Shown here one piece after another: positions 39,448 through 51,800 of a stretch of DNA of 62,000 nt. The DNA comes from Tubiluchus corallicola (Eukaryota; Priapulida; Priapulimorpha; Priapulimorphida; Tubiluchidae). The DNA lies in NCBI GenBank assembly GCA_030141605.1, contig JAQGDQ010000514.1, forward strand, positions 1 to 62,000, read 5' to 3'. The number at the start of each line of letters is the position of its first letter. Within the stretch, counting starts at the first letter, position 1. A model generated the notes under the pieces. The model worked only from the letters and a program-made list of their open reading frames with translations. It searched no databases and was not told the DNA's origin. A program made the translations under genes and the position numbers.

Positions 39448-40739
39448 ACCAATGCGGCACTAAGATAAGTACAATTTTATAATAATCGTCAGAGTCATCG
39501 TTTATTTATTTATCAACTGCTTTTCTGATACAGACCGCATGAACTGCACAAAGCGGAAACGAATTAGTGAAAAGTCTCGTGCTTCCAATCATCGAACACA
39601 AGCTACTCTTTTCTGAGACTTCGATACATTGAGATTTGAGCGCTTTGGTCAGTGCACAACCAGCACACAGCGCCATAAGAAACAAAAATAACACTAAGTT
39701 TGCATTTTCAAAAAAAACTTATCAGAAAAATATTATTCAAAAAAATACTTATAAACGTATTTGTGCTAGGCAAAATGATTACACTTCAATATGCTAGTTT
39801 TATGATGAAATTTTGCATTCGGGACTATTGGATTATACACAGGTCGCAAAACGTCAATCAAGCAGTGGTGGCCCACTTCGTGATAATCAGCTCTCCTTTT
39901 TCCTTCCCTTCTCTTTCTCCTGAGCTGAGTAACGATAACGGCTCCCAAAAACAAATGTGGAAAATATATACTGCAAGAAATAATGTCAAGAGCACATCAT
40001 CATTGTTATTTTAATTTCCTCCAGCTATACAAGAGTTTTGTACACTCAAATTTGTCTGGCAGTAGACGAGTAGTGCAGAGACATTATAGTGGTGAAACAT
40101 TGTGCTTGGGTAATAGTTATGTAGACGTATATTGTCAGGGAGCGTTAGAAAATGCCAGATTTATAAGTTTCTCCTAGCTAAAAAACCTTTAAGCAAACCT
40201 GCCTCCGGATCAGATCTCTTCCAGTGTGGCAGATAACATTTTCAATCTGAATCCCTTCAAACTAATAAAAATAAAACCATTTTATAGATAGTTTCTTGCA
40301 GAAAATTTTCTGGAACATGAATTTTGGTAAAAATATTGCAATTATTATAAGAATTGCATCTAAAATGGGATGTTTACTATTACACCAACTAGACAAAAAT
40401 CCATTGGCTACACCAAATATTGGCATGATTTTTACGGAAACAATGTTGCCTTTTTCAAATTATTAGTATGGTAAATATGAATCAATTAATGTAATTATGA
40501 TAGACTTTTCACAAAAGCAGTTTTTTTAATTTATTGGATATTTTTATTTTTTCCAATTGTTATTAGTGCATGTTTTACCAATAACACCCAACTAGGCAAA
40601 CTCATAATAGCAGTTATTTATTTTGAATTCGAACTTCTAGAAAATGTGTATAAATGTTACTCAGAGCAATAAAATAAATGTTAATAAAAAATCCCACAAT
40701 TAAGGACCAAGGAAATATACTGAAAAAACTACACAACCA
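39448..40739. other. CNNM upstream region
   Basis: Probable promoter and 5' UTR of CNNM. A 62-codon minus-strand frame at 39694-39506 starts with a hydrophobic stretch (MLFLFLMALCAGCALTKALK) and ends 59 bases before the chosen CNNM start. It may be an upstream ORF or chance. The rest shows nothing I can name. Confidence 0.35.
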
Positions 40740-41012
40740 AGGGCAAGCCGAGCATGATCCTGAAGACAGACAGAAATCTATTTGATCATATGGTTTTGGT
40801 GGTCTAGAGCCGAAACTACATATGAGTGACGTCTTAACACGCTCTCTGGGTACACTGCCATGGCAATAGATGCTGGAGATGGGTTTATTTGCAAAATAAG
40901 TAAAGCAGCTTTAGCCAGAGAATTAGAAAAGACTGTTCACCTGGCAGAAGTAATCCCCTACTCTTCAACAACAATCACATTTGCCCAGCTACCAGAATGC
41001 TGATAAAAAATG

Positions 41013-41384
41013 CAGAATGGGCGAACAGAGACCCAGACTCAGGGATTCAGTTTAAGAGCAGTTACCTCTAGCCATAAAATCCAGCAGTAGAGGAATTTGC
41101 TCTCCAACACTAAACACTACTAACAAGGTTAGCTTGATTAAGTTCTTAGTAGAGGGTTGAAAAGGTCCGATGCTCAGAGCAAAGTTTCAACACAAAACAC
41201 TATACCATCACTTGGAAGGAAGACTCTTCAGAATCCCAGAAATAAATTGGTGGAACCAAGAGAATTGAAATTAAGCCATGAAGAGGCAGACAGGCACATG
41301 ACTGTTAATGCATGCATTTCATGCTGCGTAGACAGTGTTCAAAGCAGTGCTTATCACATCACAAGACATTGGTGTACTGATGAC
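41013..41384 (+). repeat. Direct repeat, first copy
   Basis: Matches 42269-42615 with scattered substitutions and a roughly 25-base length difference. It encodes HEEADRHMTVNACISCCVDS in the longest frame. Confidence 0.85.
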
Positions 41385-42268
41385 CCTGTCCTGGTTTGAG
41401 CAAGGACATCTCATGCGCACTGTACCAAAAATGCGGCATACAGAAAACGATAAGTATCCTGGATATCTCCAAGTTATGCCAATCATTTGATGGGAATCTT
41501 GCCAGTGCTTTGATTGGAATGCACAGCTTTACTGGTGCGACACTGTTAATGCATTTGCAGGACATGGGAAATTAGGTACCTTCAAACAGATAGGGTCAGA
41601 CAAGACATTCTAGGAAGCCTTTCATGAGCTTGACTGTGCATGGAATTTCTCAAGCGAGGTCTCCGAGAAGCTGCAAGAAGTCACATGCCACATGTACATA
41701 CCATTGACATACACTTCTCGTATCAACCTTCTTTGGTACCAAGTTTTCTGAGCCACACTTGTAGAGATTGAGTCTAGACAGCTTCCACCACTTGAGGATT
41801 TTGTTAATGCACACAGTTTTTGCCAACTATCGAGTGGCAATCTAGAGGCAGTCTCTTCAAAACCAGCTTTCTGTACCAAGTCCAAAGGATCACAGGTGGA
41901 CCATATGTGAAGATGGTCAGTAGCTAGCAATTCAATGGATGCGTGGTTTTCCGGCACCAAATACTGTCTTAGAGCTGATCTCTTGCAACTGTGTGACAGC
42001 ATGCAAAACTACCAAAGTACACAAGGTTTGAAGTGTACAAACTATTGCAAGCTACAAGCTTGTAGTAGCCAACGAAATGAGGAACAGTCAGCTGTACATG
42101 GTCTTAATGACAATGAAGATCATGATGTAATTGAGCTGTAATTATCTATCACAAGTTAAAATGCAACTTCCAGGTATTTGTTGGGCAAATGTGACCTTAA
42201 ATTCCCATTTAGATGCAATTATTAATCGCAATACTTTTTCCAAAATGCATGTTCCAGAAAGTTTTCTA

Positions 42269-42615
42269 CAGAATGGGCAAACAGAGACGCAGACTCAGGG
42301 ATTCAATTTAAGAACATTACCTCTAGCCACAAATTGCTCTCCAACACTACTAACAAGGCTAGCTTGATTAAGTTCTTAGTAGAGAGTTGAAAAGGTCCGA
42401 TGCTCAGAGCAAAGTCTCAACACAAAACATTATACCATCACTTATGGGGAAGACTGCTTCTGAATCTCAGAAATAAATTGGAGGAACCAAGAGAATTGAA
42501 ATGCAGCCATGAAGAGGCAGACAGACACATGAATGTTAATGCATGCATTTCATGCTGCTTAGACAGTGTTCAAAACGGTGGTTATCACATCACAAGACAT
42601 TGGTGTACTGATGAC
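42269..42615 (+). repeat. Direct repeat, second copy
   Basis: Second copy of 41013-41384, encoding HEEADRHMNVNACISCCLDS in the matching frame. Separation is about 1.25 kb. Confidence 0.85.
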
Positions 42616-42619
42616 TGAT

Positions 42620-43958
42620 ATCATTTGTTATGAAGTATTACGCAAAGTAGACAGTGATTAACATCGTCTCACTTTGCTGCCTGACACGTTTTTGTTTTTG
42701 GATCTATGTCGCCGTACTCTCAAGCAATATAATTTTGGACTGAAATTTGTTACCTTGCTGGTTGTTACCCCGCTAATATATTGTATATTTGAGAAAATTT
42801 TGGTCAATAAAGCTACTAGTACTACTACAGGGAACCTATTGATGATATGGTAACCAGCACATGTAAAGTGTATTTAATGGTATTTGCTACAGCTATTATT
42901 ATACAATTGCTAGGCTGCTTCTTCTGCGCGTTAAAAATGTTGTCAGTTAATGTAATGCTAAGAACTAAGGCTTTCCCAAGCCATTTTCCAAATCTAATCT
43001 TGGTATCAGTGACGCTGCTAAGGTAAACAGTAACTATGGCAACTAGTTTATGTGAGTAACGTTTCACATTATTAGCCATATGTGGTAATCTAGGCTTGAT
43101 GGCATTTGGCGCTCATGAGAAGGCCTACAATGACACAGGTGCTAAAGCTAACCTATATGGAACGTTTGCTTTTCGAAAAATGAGTACCTCCGTTGTCCTC
43201 AAGTTCCCTGTTTGAGTGCTTGATCTCATGTAAATGAGTTGGTAAAATTGAAATAAAAGTCGGATGTTAACACACTTTTTGCTATAATCGAATGGGACGA
43301 GGCGCATTTTATCATTAGTGGATAAAGGACCATAATTGTCCAACGAAAATGATACAGTAGGCCTATACTACATTGATAATCACTATCGTTATCTATGTGG
43401 CACTATCGTAAGTTGCATAATGTTGGAATGAAGTGAAATTTAACAACGTTTAAGCAATTAAGCAAACAGGGCTTTTCAGTTGAGGCTTCACAAAATGCCA
43501 CATACCCAATTATTGCCTCACTCTTTGTAACCACTGAGGTAATTATGTTATGTAGCAACGTCGAGAGTATTAGACCGCATAGATAAAAACTTGCAGTATA
43601 AAAAAACTTGCCTGGAAAAAGTAAACAGGGTCTCAATAAATAGGTTTTTGGGGTTTTTGGCACTTCTTATATGGGACAGTTTTAGGATGGTACATCATGA
43701 TTTAATTTTTTTCTACTACATATAAGGCAGATGATTACAATGGTCCATAGCACGTACAATAGCAAACAAAGTAAACATTTAATATCTACATGGTTACGAC
43801 ACTGTGTAGCTTCTACCTTGCCAGGAAAACATTTGCCCTAATATGGCTTTTGGGGTGTGGTCCCAGAAATGGAGCCGCACCAGTAATAGCTACTCTATCA
43901 CAGAGGTCATCATATAAAAACATCATCTAAAGATGTGTAAAGATATAAAAAATTACAA
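42620..43958. other. Intergenic, nothing recognised
   Basis: AT-rich with short chance frames on both strands. A short CTACTACTAC run occurs near 42815-42827. Confidence 0.4.
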
Positions 43959-44221
43959 CTAGAATTTGTTTCCCGAAATGGTACCGATACGGCTTTCTGG
44001 CTTGTGTGGTGTTTGAGGTGGTGTTGAATGCTGGTCATAATATTCATGACTATTTGACATCTGGCCTTGAACTGGAGATAATGTGGTGGTGTCCAGTAGT
44101 GATTGTGTGCATGGTGTGAAATTTGGTGCACCAGCATTTAGATTTGAGACCCTTGGTGTATATCTATGATTGCCAGTTACACCTGTTTTAGCTGGTCTTG
44201 CCCCACAGACTGCTGAACTGG
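43959..44221 (-). other. Unidentified C-terminal open frame
   Basis: A minus-strand frame of about 85 codons without a start reads SAVCGARPAKTGVTGNHRY, TPRVSNLNAGAPNFTP, then QGQMSNSHEYYDQHSTPPQT and ends SRIGTISGNKF at TAG 43959-43961. The Pro/Thr/Gln-rich, low-complexity character suits a disordered C-terminal tail of a host protein or a retroelement polyprotein. A CAG acceptor-like site precedes it at about 44206. No family recognised and no upstream exon found. Confidence 0.35.
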
Positions 44222-44639
44222 TAGTTTAAAGGACAATTACGTACTCATGAAGGTACAGTGCTAGGTACCGTGCTCTGTAGTACACTAGCTAGACCTAATG
44301 GTGCACGTGTACCTTCTTGAGATACACAATAAAATACTAGTGAAATAACTGAAATCTCATACGAAGTCAGCCTACTCCTGGCAGTTCTGGCATGGGATCA
44401 ACAATAATACTTATTTTAGACTTTTGATCATAGCTTTAGTTACTCAGTATAGCAAGACTGTTAACCCATCGGTTGCCCTGTCACGTGAGCAAGTTCTGGT
44501 AATTCTTTATGCAATTGTACACTATTTTATGTTAACCCTCCTCACTCTAAGAGCAGTTGATAGCCACTCGTACAACATATTCACTAGCACTGTTGTCTGG
44601 CAGAGACATCTCTTTCAGAAGTCTGATTTTTAAAATTAA

Positions 44640-46490
44640 TGAACTTTTAATTACAGGTAAACTTTATGTCCATCGGTCTTCCGTACTCGCTGCGGATATT
44701 CGAACATCTATAATAACGTATTAATTAATTATATCTCGGGGAGCTCATTACACTAGTAATTCGTATATGCAAAGAAGCTACCAAAATGCCAAACTTACTG
44801 TCTGAATATGATGAACAAGCTGAATGAGTCAATAATGATCAAAAGCTTTCTTATCATTTTCATTATTCTTCTATCTTTGATTATTATTCATTAATTATTC
44901 ATTTAGTGAATAATTCTCGATTTCAAAAGTAAAATCTTCAGACAGACATAACAGACGTTTTGGTACGATCATTTTAAATTATTAAGAGTTTTCTTTTTAA
45001 GATAAATATGTTTTATAAACAGGTAAGCGTAAAACACAATAACATATCTTTACATGGAAAGCTTTTTGAGACAATTAAATTCCTGTTTTTCCCTTTTAAA
45101 TATTTACTTAAGTTATTTACTTAAATTAATTTCTCAGTGTCTGTGTATAAATTATTTTGTATATTTTGTAGATTGTGTACTATCTGTAATCATGTACATG
45201 TTTTTAATTTAGTACTTCAATTTTGTGAACTGTGTATTTTATGTGCCTTTTAGTTTGAGTGTAGTGCTATTAATATTATTACTATTGCTTTTTATCAGTT
45301 TTTCTAAACTGGTTACATACAAATTTTATTGTAAATATGTTTTAATGTAAATATGATTTTAATATTGTGTTTGCATTTGATGTAACATTTTAGCAATAAA
45401 GAATACTAATAATAAATTAAATAATAATTTTACCACAAATCTTTTTGCTTTGTTCAAAAAATTTCCGTTTTCTTTTATTTTTAACACGTTTATAAGGACA
45501 GAAGTCATGAAAACTGCTTGTTAACAGAAAAAAACAGGTGCGTCATTTTGCACAATGGGTTTATTTTACTACTAACACTACCGCTTAGAAAAACATAACA
45601 GAGAAATCTGGAGAGTACCTTTAAACTTAAAGTCCGACAAAGTGGCAGCCGCACGACTTACTTGAAAATTATGATGTCGCTGGCTGTTGTTCCTAGTCAG
45701 TTCTTATGTCGCTTTTAAACTTAAATGAATTCTAACTTTTGCAGCTACCTAATGTTCAAATGTTTACTCAGAAATACTCACAAAAATTAACTAGGCCTGT
45801 ATCTAAGTTTTTTGCAAAAATTTGATTTCCCATAACATCAAACTGCCTGTTTTCTTCATTTGAATGAAGGCTAAAAAGAAAGTTGAGAACGGCAAGCTTG
45901 AAATGCTCGCGGACATTCCAATGAACCTAACTTCAGGGGAGGCGTCCCTTTTCCTTTAGAACAACGTAAAATAGTGAGACCTTTAAAAATTAATTTATAT
46001 TAATAAAGTAAACAAATTATCTATTCAATATCAGCGCAAAGTATATTTGCACGTAATCTAAAACGAGGAAAACTAGAATTGTTACTTAAAAAGATGAACA
46101 TTAGTAAAATATTGAAAATTATGTTCGCATAGACATCACCACAACTCTGTTGTATCAGTGCTTCCTATTTTCTACTAAGTGATTCGTTAAAATTGAAGAT
46201 AAAGTCATTTAAAATTGAGATGTTCCTACGATGCAACACTAATATACGAACCACTGTGTGTTTTATGACAATGGTTTTGCATTTTAATATAAAATAAGTT
46301 AAGATCGGACAAGATAACACAAAGTATTAGGCCTATATCATAAACAAAACAGTGGACCAACAATTAGGTAATATTCTGTTAACATAAAATCAATAAAATT
46401 TAAATATATAAAATCGTTACTGTTACCCAATTCAGCTACGTGCTGTTGGCTCGGATCTTGACTCAACAGCTGAATATTATATTACAATAT
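44640..46490. other. AT-rich intergenic with probable retroelement 3' tail
   Basis: No gene seen. 45050-45425 is T-rich and ends AGCAATAAAGAATACTAATA plus TAA repeats, as at the 3' end of a LINE. Only this tail is visible. Confidence 0.3.
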
Positions 46491-46762
46491 AAAAAGTGAG
46501 TACGCAAATCGAATAAGATAATATAAAGTATTATGCATATATTGTATAACTAAAAAAGCAAACCAATAATTGCGTAGTACATTGTTAGCATAAAATCTAA
46601 GTACGTAAAATCATGGTTACTCAATAAGACGCAAGTACGCAAATCGAATAAGATAATATAAAGTATTAGGCATATATTGTATAACTAAAAAAGCAAACCA
46701 TTAATTGCGTAATACATTGTTAGCGTAAAATCTAAGTACGTAAATCATTGTTACTCAATTAG
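46290..46762. repeat. Tandem repeat downstream of the pentraxin gene, 135-bp period
   Basis: A unit starting TACGCAAATCGAATAAGATA occurs at 46501 and 46636 (offset 135) with few differences. A third, more diverged unit precedes it at about 46300-46440 (AAGATAACACAAAGTATTAG). The array ends just before the pentraxin stop codon, so it probably lies in that gene's 3' UTR. Confidence 0.85.
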
Positions 46763-46770
46763 AATGAAAT

Positions 46771-47850
46771 TTAGTAAACTTTGTCGTGTATAATCTTTTT
46801 CTTCACAACATTTTTACGTGTTTTTGCAGCTAATTTTGCAGTTAAATCAATGAGAGTTTCGAACGTGTGCTGAGGAAGAGTACAGACTCGCCTGATTGTT
46901 GGATCTTCCAAGAATGGACACGTGGATGCTGCTTCTTGCAGATCATTACCAACAAGAGACATGCGATAGTCACCCCATGTGAATAAATTACCCGTATGCT
47001 TGCAAGTTAATGGTGAATTTAATTCATCCTTAGTCAGCTTTCTCGAAGATACCCAAATGTCTGTAACCATTCCTTTAAAGCTTTGTGTGGCGTCAAATCC
47101 ACCGCCCACAGTGTCTTGATCTTGTCCAAACACCAAAGATCCACCGCCCTTTAGCTTTCCGGGACTGGGAACCACAGTACCTTCAGCCTGGTGCTCACCA
47201 GCGTCGATATTCACTGCCCAGCTACCATCCCGACTGTTGTAGCACGCAGTAATGTAATGCCAGTCATCATCAAATATATTCGCGTCCATAGCAAGTGTGT
47301 TACTACCTAATCCACCGCCGTTAACATACATTTCTACGGATGTCAAATTTGCCGTTGATCCAAGCCAGAACGCATCATCAAGATTATCTGCAGGTGTAGA
47401 TGGCAGTGCGTACGAAAGGAAAGAAACGGTTTCCGTTTCATCTGGAAGAGATGAAGGCAACAAAACCCATAATCCGACGGTTAAAGCGATCAGAGGTCTG
47501 TTTATGACGTTATCTAACTTTATGTAATTTGTATCACTCAGCTCTGGGAAGTTAACTTTTTTCTCAACATCTTCGACATCAAAGCAGTCTAGCTTCGCGT
47601 TTTTTATTGTTTCTATGTCGGAACGACGTGGATTTTTCTTCTGATTATGTTTCTTTATCAGTGGTCGATAATTGTATCCACTTCGCATTTTTTTAAGCCT
47701 CAGAGATGGTCGACTACCATATCCTTTTCCGGCTGCTTTAGATTTCTGAACGCCTTTTCTTCCACTAACGCTTTCATTTGCCAAAAGTACAATAATAATG
47801 ATTATAGCAGCAACATAAACGCAAGCAAATCGCAGCATTACCATTTTCAC
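46771..47850 (-). CDS. Secreted pentraxin-domain protein, single exon
   Basis: Pentraxins are Ca2+-dependent, lectin-like proteins used in innate recognition or synaptic clustering. The 359-residue frame is uninterrupted. Residues 1-30 form a long signal peptide (VAAIIIIIVLLA). Residues 31-80 are strongly basic. The pentraxin domain spans about 98-285: FPELSDTNYIKL (101-112), LTVGLWVLLP, WHYITACYNSRDGSW (197-211), then LVFGQDQDTVGGGFDATQSF (239-258) and GMVTDIWVSSRKLTKDEL. The FGQDQD and GGGFD blocks match the Ca2+-binding loop of CRP and neuronal pentraxins. The signature H-I-C-T-x-W is altered to H-Y-I-T-A-C-Y, so cysteine and tryptophan are displaced. A C-terminal extension (286-359) carries Cys311 and Cys323 and a basic end. 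No intron is needed; the start is the first Met. Confidence 0.85.
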   Translation of the reverse strand: MKMVMLRFACVYVAAIIIIIVLLANESVSGRKGVQKSKAAGKGYGSRPSLRLKKMRSGYNYRPLIKKHNQKKNPRRSDIETIKNAKLDCFDVEDVEKKVNFPELSDTNYIKLDNVINRPLIALTVGLWVLLPSSLPDETETVSFLSYALPSTPADNLDDAFWLGSTANLTSVEMYVNGGGLGSNTLAMDANIFDDDWHYITACYNSRDGSWAVNIDAGEHQAEGTVVPSPGKLKGGGSLVFGQDQDTVGGGFDATQSFKGMVTDIWVSSRKLTKDELNSPLTCKHTGNLFTWGDYRMSLVGNDLQEAASTCPFLEDPTIRRVCTLPQHTFETLIDLTAKLAAKTRKNVVKKKIIHDKVY

Positions 47851-50009
47851 TCACTTCACTAAGGTCATAGGTACTAAACTACTAAAAAAAAGTTCACATG
47901 TGTTAGGTTTTCAGCTCTTAGTTAAAGCGTTAGTGATTTCTACCTTTTAAACCCTTAGGTTGGACAATTAACCTAGTAAGAAGCCGGTACACCGACCAGC
48001 TGCAATAAAAAGTAATGTTTCTGTCAGGTCAAAAAGTCAAAGCCCAGCCTAATCATCACAGATGTCGGTCGACTCGGTTCTCCATTTTTCATTTGTTCTC
48101 AGCTGTTGACAGACGACAGCCAAATTTAGACGACGCGTTAATGACTGTTTAGACGATCAGTTTTTTCGTCAAACTTGTTCGTCAGTTTTAGGTTGACACA
48201 CTAGTTTGACCGTGTAAATAGCGAAACTGACAAACTCTTAGTTTGACAGCACAAAGTTTGATGATATCAAACCGTCTTGAATTCATCAAACAGAAACTGG
48301 CAAACTTAACAGCCAATAGCATAGCGCGCTCGTTACATCATACTGATTGTTCATTTTCGCGCGGGTCGGGAAATTCTGTTGTTATTAATTCAGCAAGTTG
48401 TTTAGACATACGACGATTAGCTTTGTTAAACGTTGCCTGGACACTGGAACCTTGAGGGTAAAAACGTGGTAATACAAAGGAGATTTTGATTTTGCTTTCT
48501 ACCAATCAGCTAAACGATTTGCCCAGTACTGTAAAATTGAAAGCGTGCGAAAACTACAACTTGCGTGGCAGGTCAATAATGTGCAAATATTCCACATAGT
48601 ATCTTATTTATTGAGGAATAGACTCGTCACTAGCAAATCTCAGTCTGACCAAAAAGTTAACGCCCATAACAGCCATAGAAAACATGGTTGCATAATTCAG
48701 CAATATTTTATATATCAAAATATAATGATATCATACCAACTTCAATTAGTGCATTCATGAACTTTGGCTCTCAAAAGAATAAAAGGGCTTTATTGATGCT
48801 TCTCCTATAACGTTGGACCACTGTACTGGTGCTCGCTTATACATTATCTACATACACTTTATACATTATCATTATTGGTACTTTAGACATTACAATTAAT
48901 GTTGCATAATTATAAAGGCCCCGGCCCTTTTTTGTGATTGTATCCTTTTTAAGTGTGATATTTTTTGTGTGTTCACACGAAGTTAAACGCTAACATTAGT
49001 ATTTAACTCCTTGGCGTTAATAATATAAAATCCTAAAAATTAGCATTAGAATTTAATTTTAGCAATTTTATGTGACTTTTTCCCTTCATACTCTTTCACT
49101 TTATGATAAACGAAATAAGTGGTTTGAAAGTTCGTGCGTTCATTTTTTGTTACTTGCGAATTTTCTCATCTGAATCTACTTAATAGGCCATTGCATTGAG
49201 TCTTGGCGGACACGCTGCCTTGAGTTTTGCAGGCAAGGAGTCATGCTTTTGCGTTGTTGGGCTCGAGTCTTGCCGGCTTCATTATTAGTTTGTTTGCCCG
49301 GCGATAGGTGACGCAACAAACTAAAATGATGAAACGTGAAAATTAAGACAGGCACTTTAGTTTTTTTGGTTTTTGCGATCCAGAGAGTTGAGTTTTAAGA
49401 ATAAGTTCCCAAGGCTCAAGCTAGATTCGTGCTGGGACTTAGAGGCAAGTACTTTCATTACCAAGTAGATGGTTACGTCTTAAGATATCATTATTACAAA
49501 ATAAAATTAACGCGTGTTCGTTTACAAGCGCCATAATTGAATGTGGATTTCGTCCTGCTGGATTTAGATTCCACAATTACTGTTAATCAGAATCAGTAGT
49601 TTTGCCATGAAACAGTAATATCACAGTTCTTATGTCACTCATCATATTAGAATGGTGTGATTGGGTCGGCTTGACAATGTAGCCAGAGTGAGTGCTCATA
49701 AAAATTTAATACTGTGAAGTGTAATTGCAATTTTGCCAACTATTGGCACCATTGAAAGAGTAGCACTATTGAAAGACCAGTCAGCAAAACTGTAGTCAGT
49801 CCGCAATAAAAATTGCCAAGCTGCATAAAACTTCGTTTTATCCAAGTTACCGATGATACCGTACTTTTATTTCACTTCAGACTTCCTTATCATGGTTAGA
49901 TGACGTTTCTATATTGGCCAGTAAACTACAAAATCCCAAAGAAAGCAAATTCCATTAATACCTACTGAAGCTGAACAAAACTAAATACATATCATTTCAA
50001 AAGCAAATA
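47851..50009. other. Pentraxin upstream and intergenic
   Basis: No gene recognised. 48150-48300 has many GTCAAAC / GTTTGAC words in both orientations that could fold back. The rest is AT-rich without a long frame. Confidence 0.35.
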
Positions 50010-50017
50010 GGCCTACC

Positions 50018-50711
50018 CAGGGGCGTATCAAGACTTTACGACGCCCTAGGCTTATAGTTCTGTTGTGCCCATCTCTATTGAGAATTTACAGTTGTTTATG
50101 TAATGAGCAGTATAAACAATTATTTGAGGTGTATTAGAAACACTATTAGTCTAGTTTCTACGTGGTCAGTATTAATTACATGTATTTGCATAGCGCTTGC
50201 TTGTTGTGTAATACCTTGCACCTGTTCATTGTGTGGCATAAATTTATATATTGCATTTGTTGACTAAGTATGTGTATAAAATTTCAACAATTCTTGACTC
50301 TAAATTGAAAGGTACGAATTAATTTGCTTAGAATTAATGTATTCAATCAGTACTGTGATATATATGTACATGTGTTTGTTATAAGTTATGGTATTTTGTA
50401 AGCAACTACACTTAAACAGAGCCCTGTATTTGTAAAGACGTGTTCCTGTATGCATTGTTTATTTAAGTGTTTGATTTATTAACTGTACTTGTGTTTAAAT
50501 ATGTTTGTGTTAAATAAAGCGTTTATTACTATTATGTAAAATATGCTCTGAGTAACTGCCTGTGGTGTGTTGTAAAATGCGCTCTTTACATGAATATGAA
50601 AGTATATACACTTTCTGAGGAGAATAAGAATTTTTTCTAAACTGTGACGTCCCTAAAACTTTGGCACCCTAGGCTATAGCCTGGTTTTGTCTTTTGGTTA
50701 ATACGCCCCTG
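50018..50711. mobile_element. Non-autonomous hAT element with perfect 8-bp target duplication, 694 bp
   Basis: The left end CAGGGGCGTATCAAGACTTT and the reverse complement of the right end CAGGGGCGTATTAACCAAAA share a CAGGGGCGTAT terminus, the standard hAT form. Further in, CGCCCTAGGCTTA and AGCCTAGGGTGCC also pair. The octamer GGCCTACC occurs exactly at 50010-50017 and 50712-50719. No transposase frame; an AAATAAAG stands near the right half. Confidence 0.85.
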
Positions 50712-51649
50712 GGCCTACCCTTTATAATTACTCTTCGTGTTAATGTCTCCTTCAGTGTCTGGTACATGATACAGGAACAAAATATACAGTTCTTCTGTTT
50801 GATACACGAATGGAATGAACTGAATTTTAGGCATCTCTTATAATATAGGAAGGAAACGAACGAAAATTTGTAAAGAAATAGTGACAGTATGCCTTTAAAA
50901 CCTGTATGTGTAAACTTTGGGATATAAGCTTACGTTTGCTAACCAAGAATTTCTGAGTTTGCTGTATGGAAAATCTTGAATGAATGGATAAAATTGGTCG
51001 GATGTATGGCCAATTTTAGATACAAATCGTGCAAAATAGTCTTTAATACCACAGAAACAAAGCATTTGTGTAAAAACTGCATTATGTGCAGCTTTGCTAA
51101 TATTTTATAAAGCATATGTCAGAAGCAGGCATCAAAAGTTCCATGCATTTGTATGCCGTATCAGTGTGTGATATAATAATTTTAAATATAAATTTATAAT
51201 AATTACATGTACCTTTTCTGTGAGTCATTCTTAGGGGCTACAACTAATAGCGAATTGTTTATCTCTTGGTCTGCTTGGCATTAAACATCAGTTTCTGTAT
51301 TTTTATATCAATATTCCCTATGTTTCCAGTGCAGTGAGCAGTGTTCTCCACTTTTCAAGGTTTTCGCATTCCTGTATTATACAACCTGCCTTCTGCAACA
51401 GTGATTTCACTAATGTCTAAACTTTGACTATTTTTCCTTTAAAGTATCAGGTTTTTTGCATTTGTTACTGTGGTCTGGTTACCTACTTGAGGTTACTTTT
51501 TTGTAAATTAAGTAAGCTTCACAACACAGAATGTTTTTGTTGTGATGTAATTACTCAGCAACTTTTACACCAGAAAGATCTGTGGGAGAGATACGTACCA
51601 GGAGTTAAGACAAATACCATTGTAGAAACTAAATTAATATTAATGTTGC

Positions 51650-51800
51650 TCAAATAGGGGTGGCCGCTAGGTAACCTCACGGTCTTTTGACATCCCATCT
51701 AAATGTAGTGTTTCTCATCTTAAAGAAATATTGTATATTGTTACATGTGTAACTTTAAACTAGACGAATAAAATCTAATCTAATATAATCTAGATTTTGA
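51650..51800 (+). mobile_element. Retroelement 3' tail
   Basis: GGGGTGGCCGCTAGGTAACC leads to AATAAAATCTAATCTAATAT and a TCTAA-type repeat, the look of a LINE or SINE 3' end with a short tail repeat. No coding part is preserved. Confidence 0.4.

Larger units (their letters stand above)
40740..42620 (+). mobile_element. Degenerate transposon with Cys-rich C-terminal ORF and internal direct repeat
   Basis: The plus strand from about 41440 to 42140 reads as a broken ORF: WCDTVNAFAGHGKLGTFK, FHELDCAWNFSSEVSEKLQE, VTCHMYIPLTYTSRIN, QLPPLEDFVNAHSF, then a Cys-rich ending around GLKCTNYCKLQACSSQ. In-frame stops break it at several points. The GCDTVSAF-GKGK-like motif and the C-x(3)-C-x(4)-C ending are common to an uncharacterised mobile-element protein family in invertebrates. 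Flanking copies of about 350-370 bases (41013-41384 and 42269-42615) repeat an SHEEADRHMTVNACISCC-type segment of the same protein. Family assignment is from memory. Confidence 0.5.

Noticed and set aside
39506-39694. Signal-peptide-like 62-codon minus-strand frame upstream of CNNM
   Set aside because: Could be an upstream ORF, but hydrophobic starts arise easily in this composition and nothing supports a secreted peptide.
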